A stretch of DNA of 64,000 bases from UBA6168 sp041163745 (GTDB taxonomy: Bacteria; Bacteroidota; Bacteroidia; Chitinophagales; Saprospiraceae). Position 1 is the first letter of the stretch. Every line of letters starts with the position of its first letter. Made by a program: the position numbers and the translations under genes. The stretch lies in NCBI GenBank assembly GCA_041163745.1, contig JBEAQU010000032.1, positions 1 through 64,000 on the forward strand, given 5' to 3'. Under the pieces are notes generated by a model. The model saw nothing but the letters and a program-made list of their open reading frames with translations, was not told where the DNA came from and did no database searches. Shown here piece by piece: positions 27,850 to 36,978 of this stretch.

Positions 27850-28752
27850 ATGTCAGAGACAACATCCATAAAGGTCATTTGCTACGGGGAAGTGCTTTGG
27901 GACCACCTGCCCTCCGGCAGGATCGTCGGCGGAGCCCCCTTGAATGTGGCGGTTCACGCCACCCAGTTGGGCTTGCCGGCCGGAATCATCAGTCGTATCG
28001 GGGAAGACGAGGCCGGGCAGGCCCTGCTGGCGTTTCTGGCGGGAAAGGGATTGCCGACAGATTGGATGCAACGAGATCCTGCATGGCCGACCGGAGCTGT
28101 TCATGTCCGGTTGGATGAGGAGGGTTCGCCCCGGTATGAGATTGTCGAACCATCGGCCTGGGACCATCTCGTGGCGGATGCGGATGCGGCACTTGCGGTG
28201 CGGCAGGTTGGCGTCCTGGTCTACGGCAGTCTGGCATGCCGGCGCGAGCAGAGCCTCACCGCCCTGCTGACCCTGCTCCCTTTGGCCGACCGACGTGTGT
28301 TCGACGTCAACCTTCGTCCTCCGTTCTATTCGCGGGAGTTGCTCGACACGCTGTTGTCGCTGGCTACCCTGGTGAAAATGAACGGGGAGGAACTGGACAT
28401 CATAGCCGGCTGGCATGGTCTTACCGGTACGGCCTCCGAAAAGATGGCATACCTGTGCGACCGCTACAGCCTGTCCGGCATGCTGCTAACCCAGGGCGCG
28501 GAGGGTGCTTCCTACCTGGATGCAAGCGGCCTGTACCGGCATCCGGGCATCCCGGTCCGTGTATCGGACACCATCGGCAGCGGGGACGCCTTCCTCGCCG
28601 CGTTCCTGTCCCGACACCTCAAGGGATCCCCGCCGACGGAATCCCTGCGTTTCGCCTGTGCGACCGGTGCCCTCGTGGCCTCCCGTCCCGGGGGAACGCC
28701 CGACATTTCCGACCAAGCCGTTCAGGCCCTGCTGGCCGGGGGCGGTCTTTGA
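27850..28752 (+). CDS. PfkB-family carbohydrate kinase, probable fructokinase
   Basis: A 300-residue ribokinase-fold kinase. It begins KVICYGEVLWDHLPSG with GGAPLNVAVHATQLG (sugar-binding N-terminal motif). The C-terminal signature DTIGSGDAFLAAFL holds the catalytic Asp and anion hole. The family phosphorylates fructose to fructose-6-phosphate, and the GH32 and porter genes upstream support that substrate. The start at 27850 is the first ATG giving the family N-terminus. Confidence 0.88.
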   Translation: MSETTSIKVICYGEVLWDHLPSGRIVGGAPLNVAVHATQLGLPAGIISRIGEDEAGQALLAFLAGKGLPTDWMQRDPAWPTGAVHVRLDEEGSPRYEIVEPSAWDHLVADADAALAVRQVGVLVYGSLACRREQSLTALLTLLPLADRRVFDVNLRPPFYSRELLDTLLSLATLVKMNGEELDIIAGWHGLTGTASEKMAYLCDRYSLSGMLLTQGAEGASYLDASGLYRHPGIPVRVSDTIGSGDAFLAAFLSRHLKGSPPTESLRFACATGALVASRPGGTPDISDQAVQALLAGGGL

Positions 28753-28870
28753 TCCGCCGAGCGGAAGCAGCGTCATGGCAAAGCAATATCGGAAGCGCTA
28801 CCCCACCCTGCCGGAGATTGGATAACTTGCAAAGACATCGCAGGCAGTTTCCTGTGCCAACATTCCCAAC

Positions 28871-29554
28871 ATGCAAATAACCTATTACGGACATTCCTGT
28901 TTCCTGATCGAGACCAAAGGCCATCGGTTGTTGTTCGACCCCTTCATCAGCGGCAATCCGAAAGCCGCGGACCTGGACAGCCGGACCATCTCGGCGGATT
29001 ACCTCCTCCTGACCCACGGTCATGGCGACCATGTGGGGGATGCGGAGGAAATCGGCAGGCGGTGCGATGCGCAGGTCATCTCCAACTTCGAGATTGTCAG
29101 CTGGTTCGAACGAAAAGGATTGAAAGGGCACCCCATGAATCACGGGGGCAAATGGAATTTCCCCTTCGGAACCGTGAAATTTGTACATGCCACCCACTCC
29201 AGCGTGATGCCCGACGGAACCTACGGCGGCAACCCCGGTGGCTTTGTCATCTGGAACGAAGAAGCCTGCCTGTATGTGGCCGGCGATACGGACCTGACCA
29301 TGGACATGCAGCTGATTCCGCTCACCTGTCCGCCCCTGGATGCAGCCATTCTGCCGGTCGGTGACAATTTCACGATGGGATTCCAGGAAGCCCTGTTGGC
29401 GGCTGAGTTCGTCCGGTGTGACACTGTGATTGGATGCCACTTCGACACCTTTCCCTACATTGTCATTCCACGGCAAGAGGCGGAGGAGGCTTTCCGCTCA
29501 AAAAACAAGCGTTTGATCCTTCCGGTCATCGGCCGGACGGTAACTTTCCGATAG
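28871..29554 (+). CDS. UPF0173 metal-dependent hydrolase
   Basis: A 227-residue metallo-beta-lactamase-fold protein. MQITYYGHSCFLIETKGHRL and LLTHGHGDHVGDA (the HxHxDH zinc motif) are followed by VAGDTDLTMDM and IGCHFDTFPYI. This order is that of the UPF0173/YtkL family of hydrolases of unknown substrate. It is cytoplasmic, with no signal sequence. It stands alone between the fructan locus and parA. Confidence 0.9.
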   Translation: MQITYYGHSCFLIETKGHRLLFDPFISGNPKAADLDSRTISADYLLLTHGHGDHVGDAEEIGRRCDAQVISNFEIVSWFERKGLKGHPMNHGGKWNFPFGTVKFVHATHSSVMPDGTYGGNPGGFVIWNEEACLYVAGDTDLTMDMQLIPLTCPPLDAAILPVGDNFTMGFQEALLAAEFVRCDTVIGCHFDTFPYIVIPRQEAEEAFRSKNKRLILPVIGRTVTFR

Positions 29555-29755
29555 ACGGGACTTCGGGGAGGATCCACCGAACGCCGGCCGTGTATTCCTT
29601 CCTCGCAATAGTTAGCGAACGCGCCTTCCGAATTCCCGATATTCTACCGACATTTGCACAGCAAATCCGGTCGGGATGGCCGACAACGGGAGGGAGAAAC
29701 ACGGGACGACCTAGCATAAGGAAAGGATTTGATCATCAAATTCACACAACAGACC

Positions 29756-30550
29756 ATGGGGAAAATCATAGCCATAGCCAACCAAAAAGGTGGAGTCGGC
29801 AAGACGACCACCGCGATCAACCTCGCCGCCTGCCTGGCCATCCTTGAGAAAAGGGTGTTGCTGGTCGATGCCGATCCACAAGCCAATTCCTCCTCCGGCG
29901 TGGGTGTATTTCCGGATCATGTCTCCTACAGTCTGTACGACTGCCTGGTGAACGATACGGATACGACGGAAGCCATCATCGAGACCGACACCCCGAATCT
30001 GTACCTGTTGCCCTCCAGCATCGACCTGGTGGGCGCTGAGCTGGAGCTCGTCACCCGACCGCAGCGGGAATTTGTCATGAAGAACATCCTCTCGACCGTT
30101 CGGGACTCCTTCGACTTCATCTTCATCGACTGTCTGCCCTCGCTGGGAATCATCACCCTGAACGCACTGGCTGCCGCGGACACCGTGTTGGTGCCTGTCC
30201 AATGCGAGTATTTTTCATTGGAGGGACTGGGAAAACTACAGAACACCATCAATCTGGTCAAGCAGAATTTCAACCCCGGGCTGGATATGGAGGGCATCGT
30301 ACTGTCCATGTACGACGGCCGGTTGAGGTTGGCCAACGTGGTGGTCAGCGAAGTTCGGAGCTTCTACCGGGACAAGGTGTTCGACACCATCGTGCACCGC
30401 AATTCCAAAATCAGCGAAGCGCCCAATATGCACTTGCCGGTCGTGATGTACGATGCGGCCAGCCGGGGAACGATCAATTTCCTGAACCTGGCCAAGGAGT
30501 TCCTGGCCAGAAATACCGCGACCAATCAAATCTCAACAACAGCGGGTTGA
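29756..30550 (+). CDS. parA: Chromosome partitioning ATPase ParA
   Basis: A 264-residue Soj-type ATPase. MGKIIAIANQKGGVGKTTTA carries the deviant Walker A with both lysines. LLVDADPQAN is the A' motif and FIFIDCLPSLG the Walker B. It lacks the N-terminal HTH of plasmid ParA proteins, as chromosomal forms do. It works with ParB bound at parS. The start at 29756 gives the standard N-terminus; TTG at 29729 is less likely. parB begins two bases after its stop. Confidence 0.93.
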   Translation: MGKIIAIANQKGGVGKTTTAINLAACLAILEKRVLLVDADPQANSSSGVGVFPDHVSYSLYDCLVNDTDTTEAIIETDTPNLYLLPSSIDLVGAELELVTRPQREFVMKNILSTVRDSFDFIFIDCLPSLGIITLNALAAADTVLVPVQCEYFSLEGLGKLQNTINLVKQNFNPGLDMEGIVLSMYDGRLRLANVVVSEVRSFYRDKVFDTIVHRNSKISEAPNMHLPVVMYDAASRGTINFLNLAKEFLARNTATNQISTTAG

Positions 30551-30552
30551 AA

Positions 30553-31452
30553 ATGGCCAAACTGACGAACAAACGCGAACTCGGGCTGGGTGTGCGCGCC
30601 CTGCTTTCCAACATAGAGACACAGACAAAGGACCAACAGCGGGAAGTCGTAAGAGAGCTTACCCACACGGTGGCAATGATTCCCTTATCAGAAATCGAGG
30701 TCAACCCTTTCCAGCCGCGGAAGGATTTCGACCCGGAAGCGTTGAAGGACCTGTCTGATTCCCTCCGTGTACACGGCCTGATCCAGCCCATCACGGTCCG
30801 CCGCCTGACGGATCGCCAATATCAACTCATCTCCGGAGAGCGACGATTCCGTGCCTCCGGCATGGCGGGGCTGAAGGAAGTGCCTGCCTACATCCGCCTG
30901 GCGAACGACCAGGAGATGATTGAAATGGCATTGGTGGAGAACATCCAGCGGGCGGATCTCAATGCCATTGAGATTGCCATTACCTACCAGCGACTGCTCG
31001 ATGAATGTTCCTTGACACATGAGCGTCTCTCGGACCGGGTCGGAAAAGCCCGGGAGACCGTCACCAACTACCTCCGGCTGCTAAAGTTGCCGGTGGAAAT
31101 ACAACAGGGATTGAAGCAGGGATTGATTTCCATGGGCCATGCCCGGGCGATCATCGGTCTGGAGGATTTTCTACTGCAGACGAGGGTATACAAGGAGGTG
31201 ACGGACAAGGGATTGTCGGTACGGGCAACGGAGGGCTTGGTCAGGAGTTACCGGGGGGCGGACCCTGCCCGGAAACAAGCGACGGCAGCACCAAGGCTGG
31301 CTCCCGATTACCAGCAGGTCGAGGATACCTTGAAGCAATATTTCGATACCAAAGTCCAACTGAAGGTAAAACCCAACGGAAGCGGATTGATAGCCATCCC
31401 GTTCGGATCTTCTGACGACCTAAACCGGTTACTCGACCTTTTGGAGGAATGA
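30553..31452 (+). CDS. parB: Chromosome partitioning CTPase/DNA-binding protein ParB
   Basis: A 299-residue Spo0J-type protein. Landmarks are LGLGVRALLSN, IPLSEIEVNPFQPRKDF, the GERRFRASGMAG nucleotide-binding box, LVENIQRADLNAIE, a helix-turn-helix around LSDRVGKARETVTNYLRLLK, and a C-terminal dimerisation segment ending LLDLLEE. It starts at 30553, directly behind parA, and its stop overlaps the next gene by four bases. No perfect parS (TGTTTCACGTGAAACA type) was noticed nearby. Confidence 0.93.
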   Translation: MAKLTNKRELGLGVRALLSNIETQTKDQQREVVRELTHTVAMIPLSEIEVNPFQPRKDFDPEALKDLSDSLRVHGLIQPITVRRLTDRQYQLISGERRFRASGMAGLKEVPAYIRLANDQEMIEMALVENIQRADLNAIEIAITYQRLLDECSLTHERLSDRVGKARETVTNYLRLLKLPVEIQQGLKQGLISMGHARAIIGLEDFLLQTRVYKEVTDKGLSVRATEGLVRSYRGADPARKQATAAPRLAPDYQQVEDTLKQYFDTKVQLKVKPNGSGLIAIPFGSSDDLNRLLDLLEE

Positions 31453-32186
31453 CCGCCGACCTTCATCGGTGCCCGGTCGACCTCAGCCATCGTTCCGATA
31501 TGTTTGCCATTCGATCCGGTCATCGGTTTGTTTTTTCAGGGCTGGTGCTGGTCCTGTGCCTGCTTCCCGGCCGTCGGTCCGCTGCGCAGGTTCCCCTCGT
31601 ACTTTCCGATACGACGACGGCTACCTCGGCGCTTCCCACATCACCGGTCTCGGACACGACCGGACCCGGTGCCGCTCGGCAAGGATGGGTCGGCCGTTTC
31701 CGCCAAGGACTGCGGACGGATTATCCCAATCCCCGCAAGGCGATCATCCTTTCCCTGGCTTTTCCCGGAGGCGGACAACTATACAACAAGCGTTGGTGGA
31801 AAGTACCGTTCGTGTGGGGAGGGTTCGTTGCACTCGCTTATGCCGCGGATTACAATACCCGCAATTACCGTCTGTTGCGGGACGCCTACATCGCGGAACT
31901 TGCGGGCGAGGAGCACCCCTTTTCCGGCAGCCGCTTGCAAGCGAATGATTTGCGACGGCTGCGGGACCAATTCGACAAAAACAAGCAGCTTTCCTATATC
32001 GGGATGGTGGGCCTTCACTTGGTTCAGGCGGCCGAGGCTTTCGTGGACAGTCATCTGAAGTCCTTCGACGTCAGCGACGACCTGAGCCTTGGTATGCGGC
32101 CCACCCTGTTGGGCTCCGGCCAGGGTCCGGAGAACATTCTTCCCAGGATGACACCGGGCATCGGAGTCATCCTGGCCTTCCGATGA
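31449..32186 (+). CDS. DUF5683 domain protein
   Basis: A 245-residue exported or membrane-anchored protein of the DUF5683 family. The core is PRKAIILSLAFPGGGQLYNKR and WWKVPFVWGGFVALAYAAD, with a later helix KQLSYIGMVGLHLVQAAEAF. A signal-like hydrophobic stretch (FVFSGLVLVLCLLP) follows a second ATG at 31500, which may be the true start. The ATG at 31449 overlaps the parB stop (ATGA). parA-parB-DUF5683 is a recurrent gene order in Bacteroidota, but its role is unknown. Confidence 0.85.
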   Translation: MTADLHRCPVDLSHRSDMFAIRSGHRFVFSGLVLVLCLLPGRRSAAQVPLVLSDTTTATSALPTSPVSDTTGPGAARQGWVGRFRQGLRTDYPNPRKAIILSLAFPGGGQLYNKRWWKVPFVWGGFVALAYAADYNTRNYRLLRDAYIAELAGEEHPFSGSRLQANDLRRLRDQFDKNKQLSYIGMVGLHLVQAAEAFVDSHLKSFDVSDDLSLGMRPTLLGSGQGPENILPRMTPGIGVILAFR

Positions 32187-32215
32187 AGGAGGTCCCTTGC
32201 GGACAACCGTTCCGC

Positions 32216-32689
32216 TCATTCATACTCGAAGGGAAGAATTTTCGAATTCTTTACGGTGGAAAGGGTCATCAACGTTTTCAAGCGCTCGATTTCCTCGATT
32301 TGCGAAAGGGTCTTGAACAGCAGTTGCTCATAAGTAGGGATGTCCTTGCATACAATCCTGATAAGGAAATCCGCCTCCCCCGTGATGATGTAGCACTCCA
32401 CGATCTCATCGATCGACTTGACTTTCTCCAGGAAATTGTTCAAAGCATTCTCCTTCTGCCAGGCCAAGGAAACCTGTACGAAGGTCTGTACGTTGAGCCC
32501 GATGCTTTGCGGATTCAACTGCGCATGATAACTTTCGATGTAACCGGAAGTCTCCAGCTTTTTGACCCGTTCCAAAGTAGGGGCAGGGGACAATCCGATT
32601 TTCTTGGATAGTTCGAGATTGGTTATCTTGCAATTCTCCTGCAAAATTTTCAATATCTTAAGGTCTGTCCGATCCAGCTTCTCTGCCAT
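32216..32689 (-). CDS. Lrp/AsnC-family transcriptional regulator
   Basis: A 157-residue feast/famine regulator. An N-terminal winged HTH (LDRTDLKILKILQENCKITN, LELSKKIGLSPAPTLERVKKL) is followed by a RAM ligand domain (VKSIDEIVECYIITGEADFLIRI). These proteins sense amino acids, often leucine. The start at 32689 (MAEKLDRTD) is preferred over 32746 because the promoter and family length fit it. It is convergent with the parAB cluster. Confidence 0.93.
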   Translation of the reverse strand: MAEKLDRTDLKILKILQENCKITNLELSKKIGLSPAPTLERVKKLETSGYIESYHAQLNPQSIGLNVQTFVQVSLAWQKENALNNFLEKVKSIDEIVECYIITGEADFLIRIVCKDIPTYEQLLFKTLSQIEEIERLKTLMTLSTVKNSKILPFEYE

Positions 32690-32753
32690 TAGGTTCTGTT
32701 GTTTTTTTTGTATTAAAAGTGCCTTTATTGCTGCAAAATAAAACAATATTCAG

Positions 32754-32785
32754 CAAATATATTAATCGACAAAAATAAATTCCAA
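32754..32785 (-). promoter_or_regulatory. Promoter of the Lrp gene (TTG-N21-TATATTTG)
   Basis: On the minus strand TTG (32785-32783) and TATATTTG (32761-32754), 21 bases apart, match the Bacteroidota consensus. The predicted start is near 32747, about 58 bases before the ATG at 32689. Confidence 0.65.
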
Positions 32786-33384
32786 GAAATAGTGATTTCG
32801 CCTTATTTAAACAAAATACGAATCCAATGCGAAGGAAAGTGTAGCCACCTGCCCGGTGGTGTGCGAATCGAGACCCGTGACGTGGGGCACAGCAACAGTT
32901 TCCATGAGAGCCAGGGGTAGGTATGTGTTGACCAGCAGTTTGGCTGCACTTCGAACCGAAACTTGTCAGGAACAAAATTACAGGAACGGGTAAAATATTA
33001 AACTGAAATCATCCAAATTTTTTAGAAATAATTTTGCAAAACCGGTATTCCGGCCATATCCCAGCTTCATTGCCGGTTTCTTCCGTGTCTACTTGCCGGC
33101 CGGTACACATCCGCGGGCAGTTGTTTTCGGAATCCTACCGCCGTCCTCGACCGGAAGGACAGGGACAATCCTCAATTTTGCCAGTGCACTCAACCAAGCG
33201 GGAAAACAGTTGTTATTGACCTGAAGAAAGCGGGTTGGCATAGCCATTTCCAGCATAACGGAGACCATGCGAGACGGACAGAAAAGCCCCCGGGTAAATC
33301 GTTCGTTATGTGTGCTGCCGTCAGGAAACAAGAGAACACAGCCAAATCCCGGTGGTCCTTTTCATCTAAAAACAACAACAAATC
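32786..33384. other. Long intergenic region upstream of thioredoxin
   Basis: No gene is supported. A perfect -7 element TAATTTTG lies at 33029-33036 on the plus strand without a clear -33 TTG. If used, it would leave a leader of about 340 bases before trxA. The DNA around 32990-33040 is AT-rich. Confidence 0.45.
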
Positions 33385-33705
33385 ATGGCTTTTGAAATCA
33401 CGGATGCCAACTTCCAATCCGAAGTAATCGACAAGCAAGGTGTCGCCGTATTGGATTTCTGGGCGGAATGGTGCGGTCCCTGCCGCATGATCTCCCCCAT
33501 CATCGAAAAGCTGTCCTCAGCGTATGCCGGCAAAGCCCTTGTCGGGAAAGTCAACGTCGACCACAACCCGGAGATTGCCATGAAGTATGGAATCCGTAGC
33601 ATCCCGACCATTCTCGTATTCAAGAACGGCGAAGTAGTGAACAAACATGTCGGTGTGACCACCCAAGCGAACCTGAGTCAAATCATCGACCAGCAACTGG
33701 TCTGA
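33385..33705 (+). CDS. trxA: Thioredoxin
   Basis: A 106-residue cytoplasmic thioredoxin with the redox pair Cys30 and Cys33 in FWAEWCGPCRMISP and the cis-proline in IRSIPTILVFKNG. There is no signal peptide. It is monocistronic and followed by a strong terminator. Confidence 0.96.
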   Translation: MAFEITDANFQSEVIDKQGVAVLDFWAEWCGPCRMISPIIEKLSSAYAGKALVGKVNVDHNPEIAMKYGIRSIPTILVFKNGEVVNKHVGVTTQANLSQIIDQQLV

Positions 33706-33749
33706 ATACTGCGTTCATACGGATGTCTGCTGCCCCTGCCTGAAACCGA

Positions 33750-33793
33750 TGCGGTATTGTCCGCCACTGCGCTGACAATACCGCACGCTTTTT
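33750..33793 (+). terminator. Intrinsic terminator of trxA
   Basis: A 12-bp perfect stem TGCGGTATTGTC (33750-33761) pairs with GACAATACCGCA (33774-33785) and is followed by CGCTTTTTA, 45 bases after the thioredoxin stop. Confidence 0.85.
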
Positions 33794-33947
33794 ACTGCTA
33801 AGCCAGGACTGCTGTCAGCTTTGCAACAGCCATGCTCTTCCGCAAAGATTCCAGGTGCCCTGGGCGCGGCGCTGTCCGCCAGGCGAAACGTTCCTTCCAG
33901 GCAGCCGAACCAACCGGGAGCAGGCCTCACTCCCTCCCACCACTTGA

Positions 33948-35180
33948 TCAAAGGCGACTGGCCATGAGCAGGTCCAGGTTTGTATGTTTCAGGTCGAACC
34001 GTCGGCCGAGGTAGGCATTGGTAAGGAGTCCCTTGAACACGAAGACCCCGTTTCGCAGGCCTGCATGGTCGTAGAGCAATTCCGCCACACCACCGACATC
34101 ACCTGCGCTGACCAACCAAGGGGTCAGGATATTGCTCATGGCGATAGAGGCTGTCCGGGGCACCTTGGAAGCCATGTTGGGCACAGCATAGTGGATGACT
34201 CCGTGCTTGCGGAAGGTCGGACGGGCATGGGACGTAAGTTCGGATGTTTCGAAGCATCCGCCCTGGTCGATGCTCACATCTATGATGACAGAGCCGGGTT
34301 TCATCTGTTCCACCATGGATTCCGGCACCACCACGGGGGTACGGCCGGTTTTGGAATGGATGGCACCGATGACGACGTCTGCGTTCAGGAGGTCTTTTTC
34401 CAGCTGGAAGGGATTCAAGGTGGAGGTGTTCAAGCGTTGGCCGATATGGCGTTGCAACCGCATCAGCTTGTATACATCATTGTCAAAGACCCGTACCTCC
34501 GCACCTAATCCCAACGCCACCCTGGTGGCGGATTCGCCCACCACTCCTGCACCGAGGATCACGACTTTCGCGGACGGCACCCCGGCGATGCCGCCGAGCA
34601 GGACTCCCTTCCCTCCCCCACTCACCGACAGCAGTTCCGCTGCGGTCAATACGGCGTTCAGTCCGGCCATTTCACTCATGACCCGAACGAAAGGGAAGGA
34701 ACCGTTGTCATCCTGGATGTATTCCATGGCAAAGGCGACGACCCGCTTCTCCTGTAACTTTTCAATCAACTCCCGGGAGACCATCGGCAGGGTGAGGGGG
34801 GTGATGATGACCTGCCCCGGATGATAGAGGGATGCTTCCTCCAAGGTAGGGGGCGACACCTTGAGCAGTACCTGCGACTGAAACACTTCGTTCCTGTCGT
34901 ACGACACCTTGGCACCGGCCTCACTGTAGCGTATGTCGCTGTAGTTGGCTTGTTCGCCTGCTCCGGCTTCCAGCACCACCGTGTGGCCGCGGGCAACGAG
35001 GGTGGAGACGGCCGCCGGCACCAGTGCCACACGGTTTTCCTGCAACTGGTCCGCCTTGGGTATGCCGATTTGCATGCGTCGGTTGTGCGGCTCCCTTTCC
35101 AAGGTCTCCGGTTGGGATTGCAAATGGCCTTCGGTCAAGGACCGCGGCATAGGAATCTTTTGTTTCGTAGATGATGCCAT
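33948..35180 (-). CDS. ald: Alanine dehydrogenase-family protein
   Basis: A 410-residue protein of the alanine dehydrogenase/NAD(P) transhydrogenase alpha family. IGIPKADQLQENRVALVPAA is the N-terminal signature. The Rossmann motif is VVILGAGVVGESATRVALGLGA, followed by MKPGSVIIDVSIDQGGCFET and HYAVPNMASKVPRTAS. The lysine of VLLKVSPP is present. The usual catalytic His in the TYLHLA segment is replaced (TPLTLP), as I recall for some Bacteroidota forms, so the activity is likely but not certain. The first 35 residues are variable, and a later start (MQIGIPKA) is possible. It lies 18 bases downstream of tsaE. Confidence 0.85.
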   Translation of the reverse strand: MASSTKQKIPMPRSLTEGHLQSQPETLEREPHNRRMQIGIPKADQLQENRVALVPAAVSTLVARGHTVVLEAGAGEQANYSDIRYSEAGAKVSYDRNEVFQSQVLLKVSPPTLEEASLYHPGQVIITPLTLPMVSRELIEKLQEKRVVAFAMEYIQDDNGSFPFVRVMSEMAGLNAVLTAAELLSVSGGGKGVLLGGIAGVPSAKVVILGAGVVGESATRVALGLGAEVRVFDNDVYKLMRLQRHIGQRLNTSTLNPFQLEKDLLNADVVIGAIHSKTGRTPVVVPESMVEQMKPGSVIIDVSIDQGGCFETSELTSHARPTFRKHGVIHYAVPNMASKVPRTASIAMSNILTPWLVSAGDVGGVAELLYDHAGLRNGVFVFKGLLTNAYLGRRFDLKHTNLDLLMASRL

Positions 35181-35198
35181 GATTTACCTATCCCAGTT

Positions 35199-35690
35199 TT
35201 ACTGGCCGGGTTGTCCGTCCACTCCCTTTCCGGTCGGGCCGAGCCTTTTCACTGTCATGATGCGGGAATGCTCCCTAACGATGTCCAGCCTAACATGAAG
35301 GGTGCCTTCCGGCAGCCACTCCGCAATGATGTCCGGCCACTCGATGAAGCAGAATCCATCCCCGTACAGATACTGGTCCAACCCGATCGCATGGGCTTCC
35401 CGTACCGATGCCAACCGGTACAGGTCCATATGAAACACCGGGAAAGTTCCGACGGTCGGCAAGTGGCCGAGATACTCGTTCACCAGGGAAAAAGTTGGGC
35501 TGGTGACCGGTTCCGTCACACCCAGCAGGGTACACAATTCCTTGACCAAGCTGGTTTTGCCGGCTCCCAGGTCTCCCCGAAGCGCGAATATCCGGGCATC
35601 CCTGGCCATATCCAACAGATAGCCGGCGGCGGCAGGCAGCTGTCCGGCGGAAACGATGTCAAAGCGATGCTGCTCCGGAATCCTCATCAT
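35199..35690 (-). CDS. tsaE: tRNA t6A biosynthesis ATPase TsaE
   Basis: A 163-residue P-loop protein. The Walker A GDLGAGKT is at residues 39-46, then SPTFSLVNEY (switch I), FHMDLYRL and CFIEWPDII. These are the signatures of TsaE/YjeE, which works with TsaB and TsaD on tRNA N6-threonylcarbamoyladenosine. It probably shares a transcript with the alanine dehydrogenase gene. Confidence 0.94.
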   Translation of the reverse strand: MMRIPEQHRFDIVSAGQLPAAAGYLLDMARDARIFALRGDLGAGKTSLVKELCTLLGVTEPVTSPTFSLVNEYLGHLPTVGTFPVFHMDLYRLASVREAHAIGLDQYLYGDGFCFIEWPDIIAEWLPEGTLHVRLDIVREHSRIMTVKRLGPTGKGVDGQPGQ

Positions 35691-35877
35691 TGCAATAGGG
35701 GGCTTGTTTCATCGTATTTGCCGTCGGCCGGTATTTCCCAAAGCGGCCGACCGGACCAAACACAGCCGTTCGAACCGTATGTCGGAGCCAGCAGGTATCC
35801 GGTGCGACCGATGTGGTTTTTATCCAAAAGGCCAACATGATGTCAGGGCCGGATGTTTGCCGGCCGGCACAAGGCGT

Positions 35878-36672
35878 TCAGTTTCCTTTGCGACCGGAGG
35901 CCAGGGCCAGGCCGACTAAGGTCAGGGCCGCAGCGGCCGCAACCCAGGTGAGTGCCGACAACTCCTGCCGGAAGATGCAAAGATAAAAAGCGGCGCCGAG
36001 GATCCCGCCCAACAAGGGGCCCAATACCGGAACCGGCGCATAGGTCCAGTCCGAACCACCCTTGCCGGCGATCGGCAGGAGCGCGTGCATGATGCGGGGT
36101 CCCAAGTCTCTGACCGGATTGATGGCATATCCGGTCGGTCCGCCGAGCGACATCCCGATGACGACTACCAAGGCCCCCACCACGATGGGGTTGAGGCCGT
36201 CGGTAAAGCGGTTGGCTCCGATAAAGAGAACACCGGCCGTCAGGACGAAGGTTCCCAGCGCTTCGCTCAGGAGGTTCGGCCAGAATGACCGGATGGCGGG
36301 ACTGGTGCAGAAAACCCCCAACTTGGCTTCGCGGTCTTCGGTTTCTCGCCAGTGCCCGAGATAGTGCAGCCAAACGAGGGCGGCGCCGGCCATGGCACCG
36401 GTCAGTTGGGCGAGAACATAGCCGGGCACCGATTCCCAGGCGAAATCTCCTGTCAGCGCCAGGGCCAGGGTGACGGCCGGGTTGAGGTGCGCACCGCTGT
36501 ATTGACCGACTGCATAGATGCCCATGGTTACGGCAAGGCCCCATGCCAGGGTAATGACAATCCAACCTGCGTTCCAAGACTTGGAATTTTTCAACACGGC
36601 ACCGGCGACGACACCGTCACCCAAGAGTATCAGCAGCATGGTACCGACGAATTCGGCTGTCAGAGGAGTCAT
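35878..36672 (-). CDS. Aquaporin / glycerol facilitator (MIP family)
   Basis: A 264-residue MIP channel starting MTPLTAEFVGTMLLILLGDG. The two half-helices carry SGAHLNPAVTLALAL and GYAINPVRDLGPR. The second motif is NPV instead of NPA, but the following Arg-Asp is the aquaglyceroporin pair. This suggests a glycerol/water channel. The ATG at 36672 gives the family N-terminus; the upstream extension is not credible. Confidence 0.9.
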   Translation of the reverse strand: MTPLTAEFVGTMLLILLGDGVVAGAVLKNSKSWNAGWIVITLAWGLAVTMGIYAVGQYSGAHLNPAVTLALALTGDFAWESVPGYVLAQLTGAMAGAALVWLHYLGHWRETEDREAKLGVFCTSPAIRSFWPNLLSEALGTFVLTAGVLFIGANRFTDGLNPIVVGALVVVIGMSLGGPTGYAINPVRDLGPRIMHALLPIAGKGGSDWTYAPVPVLGPLLGGILGAAFYLCIFRQELSALTWVAAAAALTLVGLALASGRKGN

Positions 36673-36922
36673 GGTCTGTTTTTTTGTGAGATAAAGTTTG
36701 CTGCATAAAGTTAGTTTTTTTAGCAAACCGCTCATGTGTTTTCCACATCTTCTTCTTGACAAGGCCTTCCGGTGGATGTTCATCGGCGCTTCCTGCCCGG
36801 GGTGCCGGAACCTTGGCGTGGCGTTCCGGCAATCGGTTCTTACGGGTTGTAAGGGAGGGCGGCGGGTCTCCCGGACGGGTGGGACGGGAATCCGGCGGCG
36901 GGATGCGGCACATATGAAAAAT

Positions 36923-36948
36923 CCCGGACGGTTTGCAAACCGTCCGGG
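36923..36948 (-). terminator. Intrinsic terminator of the DUF4290 gene
   Basis: A 12-bp perfect stem CCCGGACGGTTT with two-base loop GC and AAACCGTCCGGG is followed on the minus strand by ATTTTTC, 30 bases after the DUF4290 stop. Confidence 0.85.
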
Positions 36949-36978
36949 ACGTGGACACGACGTGCCGGATGCAACGGG

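Noticed and set aside
29554..31500. parS site near parAB
   Set aside because: I looked for TGTTTCACGTGAAACA-like palindromes around the genes and saw none; the site may lie outside the window.
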